Assembly (NCBI GenBank): GCA_016926695.1
Contig: JAFGOB010000039.1
Coordinates: 1-64,000 of the forward strand
Reading direction: 5' to 3'
DNA length: 64,000 bases
DNA from: Dehalococcoidales bacterium
GTDB lineage: Bacteria; Chloroflexota; Dehalococcoidia; Dehalococcoidales; UBA3254
Part shown: positions 1-6,752 of the stretch, piece after piece
Layout: each line of letters opens with the position of its first letter
How positions within the stretch are numbered: the stretch's first letter is position 1
Translations under genes and position numbers: made by a program
Notes under the pieces: generated by a model
What the model was told of the DNA's origin: nothing
Database searches by the model: none
What the model saw: the letters and a program-made list of their open reading frames with translations, nothing else

Positions 1-252
1 AAACATATTTAATCGCCGGAATAATAAACAGCTTTGTCCTCCCGGCTGGCAGCGGCACCTTAACAACTGAATAGCAGCTTGCGGGTATGCTGAAAAACCG
101 GCCCCTGCAAACGGCTTCGCGCCTGTGAAATGTTTGGTTATTGCTTATTGAAATTTGTTTGTTCCTTGTTTCTTGATTTTAATGAATCTGCCGAATATGG
201 ATTGTATTTTTTACCCATCCACCGGATGCTTCGGCCACACTTGATTATCCCC

Positions 253-1257
253 CTACAGCAGCAGCAGGCGTTCGGCGTTTTCATGGGCGATGCGCCCTCT
301 ATCAACCGGGCTCAGCGGCAGCCCGTCCAGGAAAGCCCTGGCCGCCTCCATGGAGGCATACGGATAGTCCGCGGAAAAAAGTATCCTGCTTACCCCTACC
401 TGGAACAGCAGGTCCAGAAAGGCCGGTAGATAGTTGAAACCGCTGAAGGTGTAATAAAAGTTCTCACGGAAATATTCCCCCATAGTGCGTTCCAGACTGG
501 TCTCTTCCTTTGCCAGCCTTTCATCAATCCGGGGAAGCATAAATGGAAGCGCTTCACCCAGATGCCCTGTTATTACCTGCAAGGCGGGAAAGCGATCGAA
601 TACCCCGCCCGTCACCAGGCGCAGGCAATGCACAGCGGTCTCAATATGCCATCCCCAGGCGGTGGTCGATAGCAGTTTGGTTACATTCGGCGGATGATTT
701 CCGGAATACCAGGCCTCCACTACCTGCGAAGGTGATATTGCCGGATGTATATAGAGCGGCACCTGGAGCGTGGAGGCGCATTCCAGTACCGGCCTGAAAA
801 ACTCATCATCCAGGTAGCGTCCGCGGGTATGCCCCATCACAACCGCCCCTTTAAAGCCGTACTGGCTGACTGTACGCTCAAGCTCCCTGGCGGCCTCTTC
901 CGGGGCGGAAGTGGGCAGTGCGGCAAAGGCGGCGAAACGTTCCGGGTAATAGTTGACCCGCTCGGCCAGGTAGTCATTCTGTTCGCGGGCGATTGCCGCC
1001 GCTTCAGCGGCATCCATTTGCTGCAAGCCCGGAGTGGTCAGCGAAAGTACCTGCATGTCTACGCCGGCGGCATCCATCTCGCCGGCCCTCAGATCGCCGA
1101 TATCGCACAGCCTCTCCAGGAGAGTCGGCCCGGGAAGACTGCGACCGGGTTCCTTTTGCCCCGCTGCCCGGGTGCCCGTGGCTTCCAGGAAATCCCGGGT
1201 GGCATAGTGCTCCTCAAGCGCGATTACGCGCATTTTCTTCGAAGTCCCGTTTTCCAT
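253..1257 (-). CDS. Amidohydrolase of the ACMSD / gamma-resorcylate decarboxylase type
   Basis: A 334-residue TIM-barrel metal hydrolase of the amidohydrolase_2 family, whose members include ACMSD, gamma-resorcylate and 2,3-dihydroxybenzoate decarboxylases. The N-terminal metal motif LEEHY supplies Glu15 and His17. A barrel histidine sits in LYIHPA, a further one in ITGHLGE, and the late catalytic or metal aspartate in FSADYP. Length fits the family. The ATG start has GGAGG about ten bases upstream; a second ATG eight codons in is possible. It is transcribed alone, with an OYE-type reductase gene on the same strand about 450 bp upstream. By family it would be cytoplasmic and non-oxidatively decarboxylate or hydrolyse an aromatic or unsaturated acid; the substrate cannot be read from sequence. 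Confidence 0.85.
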   Translation of the reverse strand: MENGTSKKMRVIALEEHYATRDFLEATGTRAAGQKEPGRSLPGPTLLERLCDIGDLRAGEMDAAGVDMQVLSLTTPGLQQMDAAEAAAIAREQNDYLAERVNYYPERFAAFAALPTSAPEEAARELERTVSQYGFKGAVVMGHTRGRYLDDEFFRPVLECASTLQVPLYIHPAISPSQVVEAWYSGNHPPNVTKLLSTTAWGWHIETAVHCLRLVTGGVFDRFPALQVITGHLGEALPFMLPRIDERLAKEETSLERTMGEYFRENFYYTFSGFNYLPAFLDLLFQVGVSRILFSADYPYASMEAARAFLDGLPLSPVDRGRIAHENAERLLLL

Positions 1258-1704
1258 TTCCGCTTACCTCCATACGCCGGTTTATTCCCTGTGTCCGCTA
1301 TTATATCTGATATTATAGCAGAACGGAAAACACGTTTATTTGAGTTGCTTATACTTACTAAACACACGTTACCCGGTACTCAAATTGATTGCCCCTCCCA
1401 GCCTCAGGAGATTCTCACGGCACCCCGACAGGCGTTAAGGGAGAGCCAGAGCCGATTGGGTAAAAGGAATCAATCGGGCTCAGAATGGTCGATATATCTT
1501 CAATGCTTCTCCTCTATTGATAAACCCATTGTGTCAAGTGTGTGATAGGCTCAGCCCCTTCGTGGGAGAGGGAGGGAACACATTATAAATGGTTCAGGAC
1601 AGGTATAATAATGGCACAAACAGCTTCTTCCTTTGGGAAAGGAATAAGGGAGAAGGGATGGGAGTGAGTCTGACCTCCTGTACTATATGGGGCTTTTTCG
1701 CCTC
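1258..1704. other. Intergenic stretch, 447 bp
   Basis: No convincing gene. It separates two genes transcribed leftwards. The only structure I see is a small hairpin, TTCCTTT-GGG-AAAGGAA, at 1628-1644, which has no T-run on the minus strand and is a weak terminator candidate for the OYE gene. The rest is unassigned. Confidence 0.5.
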
Positions 1705-2805
1705 TCAGTCTCTCTTGTTGTACCTCTTTGATCTGGATTGAGGGCATGTCCGTCCGGGAATATGGTAGGCACAGGTCTTGCACCGCAGGCAGGGGGCGAC
1801 CTGAAGGTATTTTTGTCCTTTGTTCGCCCATTCCGGGTCAACCAGCAGGCCTCTGCCGATGGCCACGAAATCGGCATACTTGTTTTTAACCAGATAGTCC
1901 GCATCCAGCGGAGTCCTGATCCCGTCAACCAATATTACCGGGACTTCAACCTTTTCCTTTATCTTGCTTCCCCTGTAGACAATCGAGTTGTAGTGAAAAT
2001 ACCTGGGGACGTCCATATCCTCGATATCGCCCGCCATAAAGTGGGTCATTCCCGTGGATATTTGCAGCAGGTCAACCCCGGCCTTCTCCAGCTCCCGGGC
2101 TATATCGACGCTGCCCTCGATATCCGGCTCATCACACCCTATCTGGCAGGATACGATGAAATCCTGCCCCGCCTCCCGGCGTATCCCGGCTATAATTTCA
2201 GCGGCAAACCTGGTCCTGTTGGCAGGACTCCCTCCGTAACCGTCCTCCCGTTTGTTCACCAGCGGGGAAAAGAACTGGCTGATCAAATACCCGCGTGCTC
2301 CATGCAGCTCCACTCCGTCAAATCCCGCTTTCCTGGCTCGAACAGCCGCCGCCACGAATTCTTCCTGGAGTCCGGCAATTTCAGTCAAACTTAAAGCCCT
2401 GGCCCGTACTTCCTGATTTTCCCTTGAAAATCCCCTGAAATCCGATGGGGCCACAGGGTCTTCGCATACTTCGCCCGCCGCCGCCAGACCGGCATGATGT
2501 ATCTGCACCATCACCCTGCAATCACACTCATGGCAGAAATCAGCCATCCGTTTAAAACCCCTGATCTGATCGTCCGACCAGAGCCCCAACTGTGAAGGGG
2601 AAAGCCTGCCTGTCCGGTTTACGCAGGTCGCTTCAACTATTATCAGTCCCACGCCTCCCCTGGCCCTGTCCCGGTAACGCCCGGTGTTTTCCAGCGTAAA
2701 AAGACCGTCCCCTTTTGTATAGCCGGCACAGACCATCGGCGGCATCACTATCCGGTTTTTTATCCTCAAACCTCTGATTGTAATCTCAGAAAACAGATTG
2801 TTCAT
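1705..2805 (-). CDS. Short OYE-family NADH:flavin oxidoreductase with C-terminal Cys cluster
   Basis: A 366-residue FMN-binding TIM-barrel protein of the Old Yellow Enzyme / 2,4-dienoyl-CoA reductase family. The N-terminus (IRGLRIKNRIVMPPM) and the segment FDGVELHGARGYLISQFFSP are typical of the family. It ends with a cysteine cluster, CLRCKTCAYHIPGRTC, at the place where long family members bind a 4Fe-4S cluster, but has no FAD and NAD(P) domains after it. It therefore keeps the Fe-S entry point and would need a separate electron donor. The start has AGAGGAG eight bases upstream. Two full-length relatives lie at 41102-45160. Likely role: reduction of an activated C=C bond of an enoate or enoyl-CoA; substrate unknown. 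Confidence 0.88.
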   Translation of the reverse strand: MNNLFSEITIRGLRIKNRIVMPPMVCAGYTKGDGLFTLENTGRYRDRARGGVGLIIVEATCVNRTGRLSPSQLGLWSDDQIRGFKRMADFCHECDCRVMVQIHHAGLAAAGEVCEDPVAPSDFRGFSRENQEVRARALSLTEIAGLQEEFVAAAVRARKAGFDGVELHGARGYLISQFFSPLVNKREDGYGGSPANRTRFAAEIIAGIRREAGQDFIVSCQIGCDEPDIEGSVDIARELEKAGVDLLQISTGMTHFMAGDIEDMDVPRYFHYNSIVYRGSKIKEKVEVPVILVDGIRTPLDADYLVKNKYADFVAIGRGLLVDPEWANKGQKYLQVAPCLRCKTCAYHIPGRTCPQSRSKRYNKRD

Positions 2806-3007
2806 ATCGCTCCTCTGAATATCGTCAAACAGCAGCGACCGCAGCCGTAAATATTTCAGGGAATTCTGAATGGAATGGTCAGAACGCTGTTATTTCGCCT
2901 TGCTGAAGCTGTAATTACACCCTCAATTATACACCATCAGCCGGTATTGAATCTTCTCCGGCCGTGTTTGACTAGTTTTTCAGCGCACCCTATATTACAG
3001 ATAGACC

Positions 3008-3277
3008 ATGATTGAGATAAGCGACGGGGTCAAAAGCAAGATACGGGAAATCCTGGAGAAAAATCCGGGGAAATACCTGCGTTTAAAGGTCGATGGGGAC
3101 GGCTGTGCGGGCCCTTACCTGGGACTATCCCTGGATGAGCCTGACTACGGTGAAAAGCCGGTTGAGATCGACGGAATAGAGTTCCTCATTTCAGACGATG
3201 TCAGGCAAATAGCCGTATGGACCAGAATAGATATCTTCCTTAATCAGCCGACTGATTGTCTTTTTCTTCCAGCCTGA
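3008..3277 (+). CDS. HesB/IscA-like small protein
   Basis: An 89-residue protein resembling small HesB/IscA-like proteins: MIEISDGVKSKIREIL, then the core DGCAGPYLGLSLDEP around residues 36-50, then an IDGIEFLI segment. The cysteine in DGCAGP lies where relatives carry Cys or, in HesB-like selenoproteins, Sec. The C-terminus (after IAVWTRIDIF) does not match the usual GFxI ending, and the CxC cluster ligands of true IscA are absent, so an ordinary Fe-S scaffold role is doubtful. The last 38 bases overlap the 3' end of the convergent HD-domain gene. No strong Shine-Dalgarno is visible. Family assignment is moderate; function is unknown. Confidence 0.6.
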   Translation: MIEISDGVKSKIREILEKNPGKYLRLKVDGDGCAGPYLGLSLDEPDYGEKPVEIDGIEFLISDDVRQIAVWTRIDIFLNQPTDCLFLPA

Positions 3278-3884
3278 GTTTATAGTCCGCCTCCGCCCAC
3301 TTCCTGGCCGTTTCGGAATAGAAATAATCGGGCTTTTTCATCATCTCTTCGTTCTTTTTCATCCTCTCAGGATCAGGGGACCTGTTTTTCCTTTTTCCCG
3401 CTTCGAATCCTTCCTTCGAAGTCCTCCATAGCTTGTCGGAGTCCCTCACCAGTCCTTCATTTTTGGAGATAAACCCTTTTCTGGTATCGTGCTGGGAAAC
3501 AATCTCCACTATTTCATCTATCAGTTTTTCAGGGTAATCGACCTGCCGGAGAATGGTACGGGCCAGCCTGGCGCTTTCGGCCTGGTGCTCCATCACTGCG
3601 CCCTTCTTCTGATCTTCAGCGGCATCCTTGTCAAAAATGAGCATTCGCCTTTCTCTCGGCAACTGGCTCCAGCCTACATCATGCAGAATAATCGCCGGTA
3701 TGACCACATCTTCATCCCCTCCCTCCACCTCCAGCAGCTTCCCCGCATATCGCAGAGTTACTTCGGCATGTCCCGTGTCGTCGCGTTTATCCTGATAAGG
3801 AAAAGCTATCTCCCAGATCTTCTCAAATATCTCCTTCACCGTTTCCTCTCTTCCATACTTTATGATATCCCCCTCCCTCCCCAC
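3240..3884 (-). CDS. HD-domain phosphohydrolase-like protein
   Basis: About 214 residues with an HD metal-dependent phosphohydrolase fold. In order it has a first His in DDTGHAEVT, the HD pair in ILHDVGW, a further His in the EIVSQHDTR region and a late Asp in VRDSDKLWR, which together fit the HD superfamily metal set. The C-terminal third is charged and helical. The start is uncertain: the GTG used here overlaps a GGGAGGGAGGGGG run that looks like the ribosome binding site, so translation may begin slightly further in. It converges on the HesB-like gene and overlaps its end. Substrate is unknown; nucleotide or cyclic-nucleotide hydrolysis is the family norm. Confidence 0.72.
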   Translation of the reverse strand: MGREGDIIKYGREETVKEIFEKIWEIAFPYQDKRDDTGHAEVTLRYAGKLLEVEGGDEDVVIPAIILHDVGWSQLPRERRMLIFDKDAAEDQKKGAVMEHQAESARLARTILRQVDYPEKLIDEIVEIVSQHDTRKGFISKNEGLVRDSDKLWRTSKEGFEAGKRKNRSPDPERMKKNEEMMKKPDYFYSETARKWAEADYKLRLEEKDNQSAD

Positions 3885-4212
3885 CGAAACCCAACCCGTA
3901 TTCGTTCCTGATTATATTCCCTTGTCAGTACTCCTATCAATACCCATACCATCTGAAAAAGCACAAAGTGCTTCAGTCTAAAAAACATAGTCCAAACATC
4001 CATGCCCGCTACGATCGGCTTGATTTCCAGCGGCTTCAATCCATCATAATATCCAGCCGGCTGGTTGTAAATGGTAACCGGCAGCCTTAAAATATGAGTA
4101 CATTGCTATTCAAGTAGTATCCGCATCGGCGGGACTATTGCTCTGACGTTCCGTGAATTTTTTACCTGCTCAGCTAAAATGAAATACAGCCGTTACTGAA
4201 GGGAGGCGAATA
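3885..4212. other. Divergent intergenic region, 328 bp
   Basis: It lies between the leftward HD gene and the rightward FAD oxidase gene, so it should hold promoters for both, but I find no convincing -35/-10 pair. Only GGGAGGCG, the ribosome binding site just before 4213, is clear. Confidence 0.5.
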
Positions 4213-5610
4213 ATGACCAGCCGCTATAACAGGCTTTCGGACAGTCTGATCGCGTCACTCATCGAAATAGCCGGCCAAAAGAATGTCATTACCGGTGAAG
4301 GTATGGAAAACTACTCTCGCGATGAAACACCGGACATCAATCCTGCCCTTCCGGAAGCTGTTGTCACGCCTGAAAATTCCGCTTCAGTATCCCGGGTACT
4401 GCGGCTGGCCTGTGACAACAATATAGCGGTTACGCCCCGTGGAGGAGGGACCGGTCTTTCTGCCGGAGCCGTACCGCTATTCGGCGGTATTGTGCTTTCC
4501 CTGGAAAAAATGGACAGGATTATAGAGATAGATGAGGCCAACTTTACCGGTACGGTAGAGGCCGGGGTTACGCTGGAAAAGTTTACACAGGCGGTCTCTG
4601 AAAAAGGCCTCTATTTTCCACTCTATCCGGGGGAGCAAACGGCTACGCTGGGAGGCAATATCGCCACCAATGCCGGAGGTATGAGAGCGGTAAGATACGG
4701 CGTGGCCCGCAATTTCGTTCTGGGACTTGAGGCCGTTCTGCCCACGGGAGAAATTATTAATACCGGCGGCAAGTTCTTTAAGTGCTCCACCGGCTACGAC
4801 CTCACACAACTGATAACAGGTTCGGAAGGTACCCTGGCGGTAATTACCAGTGTGATATTGAAACTCACCAACCCGGCCGGTAAAAGCGAAATACTGTTTG
4901 TGCCTTTCAACAGCCTTGGCAATGCCATCGAGACCGTACCGGAGATACTTAAAAAGGGCATCCTGCCCGTCGGTATCGAATTCATGCAGAGAAGCACCAT
5001 AGAGATAGCGGAGCAGTTCACGGGCCATGAAATACCCTATCATAACCATGAAGCTTTCCTGATGATATTCGTCGAAGATGAAAATGAAGAGGGAATTCTA
5101 AACCAGGTCAGCCGCATAAGTGAAATATGCCTCTCCGGCGGTGCTGTTGATGTCTTTATCCCGGGCAGCGAGAGGGCTAAAAGAGAGCTGCTGGAAACCA
5201 GGGAGAAGGTTTATCCAGCCGTACGGCGCCACGGTATGTTGACCATGGCGGATGTAGTTGTACCGCGAAGTATGATTGCCGTCTTCGTGGAGAAAGCAGA
5301 AATCATTGTCCGCGGCAGCGGCCTGGGCTTTGTCACCGTGGGACACGCCGGAGACGGCAACGTGCACATCATGCTGACGGGAGAAAGCTCGGAGGCGAAT
5401 AAATCGCTGGCCCATGATCTGCTCGGGCATATTTTTGAATTGGGCGTCTCAATGGGCGGCATGATATCGGGCGAGCACGGTATCGGATCGGAGAAAGAGG
5501 TCTTTCTTCCCCTGGCATTAAGCCGGGAGAAGATTGAACTTATGAGAAGGATAAAGCAGGCTTTCGATCCCTGCAATATTCTCAACCCCGGCAAAGTACT
5601 TTTTCCGTAA
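4213..5610 (+). CDS. FAD-linked oxidase, glycolate/D-lactate dehydrogenase (GlcD) type
   Basis: A 465-residue flavoprotein of the GlcD/D-lactate dehydrogenase family, oxidising a 2-hydroxyacid to the 2-oxoacid. The N-terminal FAD_binding_4 (PCMH) domain shows PRGGGTGLSAGAVP and PGEQTATLGGNIATNAGG. The FAD-oxidase C-terminal domain shows the family signatures GHAGDGNVHI and SGEHGIGSEK, and ends with FDPCNILNPGK. Length is normal. GGGAGGCG precedes the ATG. No Fe-S (GlcF) partner is adjacent; the nearest is at 37130-38407 beside two other FAD subunits. It is probably a cytoplasmic dehydrogenase donating to ETF or a quinone-linked partner; whether lactate, glycolate or 2-hydroxyglutarate is the substrate is not decidable here. 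Confidence 0.88.
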   Translation: MTSRYNRLSDSLIASLIEIAGQKNVITGEGMENYSRDETPDINPALPEAVVTPENSASVSRVLRLACDNNIAVTPRGGGTGLSAGAVPLFGGIVLSLEKMDRIIEIDEANFTGTVEAGVTLEKFTQAVSEKGLYFPLYPGEQTATLGGNIATNAGGMRAVRYGVARNFVLGLEAVLPTGEIINTGGKFFKCSTGYDLTQLITGSEGTLAVITSVILKLTNPAGKSEILFVPFNSLGNAIETVPEILKKGILPVGIEFMQRSTIEIAEQFTGHEIPYHNHEAFLMIFVEDENEEGILNQVSRISEICLSGGAVDVFIPGSERAKRELLETREKVYPAVRRHGMLTMADVVVPRSMIAVFVEKAEIIVRGSGLGFVTVGHAGDGNVHIMLTGESSEANKSLAHDLLGHIFELGVSMGGMISGEHGIGSEKEVFLPLALSREKIELMRRIKQAFDPCNILNPGKVLFP

Positions 5611-5678
5611 AATATACCAGTACATACCGATATCCTCGATATATTACCAAAGTACGTCGTATTCGATGGTCTTACTAG

Positions 5679-5707
5679 TTGTTTTCTGAAAAAAGCTGAT
5701 GTATAAT
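5679..5707 (+). promoter_or_regulatory. Sigma70-type promoter of the YcaO operon
   Basis: TTGTTT at 5679-5684 and a perfect TATAAT at 5702-5707 are separated by 17 bp. Transcription would start near 5714, about 55 bases before the first gene of the operon. Confidence 0.7.
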
Positions 5708-5768
5708 CTTGCTCAATTCACCAAAATTGCCGGTCTGTAAACCTTATATTTTTAGGAGGTAAACGGAG

Positions 5769-6197
5769 ATGTTTCCATTGATGTCATCCATGATGCCTAT
5801 GGGGTCCATGCCCTTTGCGGGCGCCTTTAACCAGATGACTCCAGAACAAACGGTGGAGATGCAGAGGCTGAATCTTCAAAGCCAGCAGGTGCAGCTTAAA
5901 CAAACGAAGCAAATGCTTGAGCAGTATGCCAGGTCAATCGACACAGCTTTGGCTCAGATTGAAGAGCAGATCGCAGATGTTGAGAAAGGTGTTGAAGGGA
6001 CAGCGGCCAAAATCCAGGCACAGGTCATGGCACAGGCACAAACGCAGATACTCTCAGCACGAGCCCAGGCAATGCAATACCGGGCAGAAAGACTGTCTGA
6101 CCGGCTTTCAGACAGATATTACCGCTCTGACCCGCTGGTAGACCCTTCCAAGATGATGGAAGGCGGTATGGGCGAATTCGGACGTCCGGTATTCTGA
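5769..6197 (+). CDS. Small Met/Gln-rich coiled-coil protein, first gene of the YcaO operon
   Basis: A 142-residue protein that I do not recognise. The N-terminus is methionine-rich (MFPLMSSMMPMGSMPF). From about residue 23 a TPEQ motif leads into a Gln-rich amphipathic helix (LQSQQVQLKQTKQMLEQY) that looks like a coiled coil to about residue 105, followed by a polar tail. There is no Cys, no signal peptide and no membrane segment. Residues 2-68 align without gaps to residues around 49-115 of the next gene's product, so the two are paralogues. AGGAGGTAAACGGAG precedes the ATG. Its position, first in a compact operon with a YcaO enzyme, makes it a candidate substrate, scaffold or partner of that enzyme; this is inference. 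Confidence 0.78.
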   Translation: MFPLMSSMMPMGSMPFAGAFNQMTPEQTVEMQRLNLQSQQVQLKQTKQMLEQYARSIDTALAQIEEQIADVEKGVEGTAAKIQAQVMAQAQTQILSARAQAMQYRAERLSDRLSDRYYRSDPLVDPSKMMEGGMGEFGRPVF

Positions 6198-6282
6198 CAT
6201 AGCGCTTCTTGTAGCCAGCCATTCGAATGCTGTTCAAAAAGCCGATATGTCCAATCGGGAATACAATTCTCAGGAGGAAAGT

Positions 6283-6750
6283 ATGCGTTTCTTCCCCAGA
6301 GGAGCCTTTAATGCTGAGACCAAGACTCCTGTGCAGACCTTACCTGCTGCGCAGATCCAGTACCGGCGGTATCTCCCGCCTCTACAGCAATTTCAAAATT
6401 TCCAGCCTGGAGTCATGCCAGTCCGCCAGCCTCCGCAGTTAATGTCATCCATGATGCCCTTAATGCCCCTTCCATTAATGGTGCCTGTTTATCAGCCTAC
6501 ACCGGAGCAGTTCGCCCAAATACGGATGACCGGACTGCGCAGCCAGGAACTATATCTCAAGCAGTTGAAACTTGCCATCGAACAAAATATCAAATTAATA
6601 GAAGAGGTGCTGCATCAAGCGGAAGAGCCGCTGTCAACAGACAGGCCGCAGAAACGCAGAAAGGCCAGTCACCGCCTGTCCCGGTCGCAGCGCGTAAGAC
6701 CCCTGACCGGTAAAGGACGTTTCCAGTCCGGATCGGACCGTAAGGAATAA
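6283..6750 (+). CDS. Second small Met/Pro/Gln-rich paralogue, YcaO operon
   Basis: About 155 residues from the ATG at 6283, chosen because CAGGAGGAAAG lies directly before it; an earlier in-frame ATG at 6247 has no ribosome binding site. The N-terminal ~45 residues are Pro/Gln-rich, followed by LMSSMMPLMPLPLM, TPEQ and the helix LRSQELYLKQLKLAIEQ, matching the upstream protein position by position. The C-terminal ~40 residues are strongly basic (RPQKRRKASHR and similar). It has no cysteine. The stop codon lies two bases before the GTG of the YcaO gene, so the two are translationally coupled. Function unknown; a partner or modification substrate of YcaO is the simplest reading. Confidence 0.75.
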   Translation: MRFFPRGAFNAETKTPVQTLPAAQIQYRRYLPPLQQFQNFQPGVMPVRQPPQLMSSMMPLMPLPLMVPVYQPTPEQFAQIRMTGLRSQELYLKQLKLAIEQNIKLIEEVLHQAEEPLSTDRPQKRRKASHRLSRSQRVRPLTGKGRFQSGSDRKE

Positions 6751-6752
6751 CA

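Noticed and set aside
130..429. Open frame of 99 codons on the plus strand at the window start
   Set aside because: It overlaps the end of the amidohydrolase gene on the other strand, resembles no family, and its second half is an antisense reading of conserved coding sequence.
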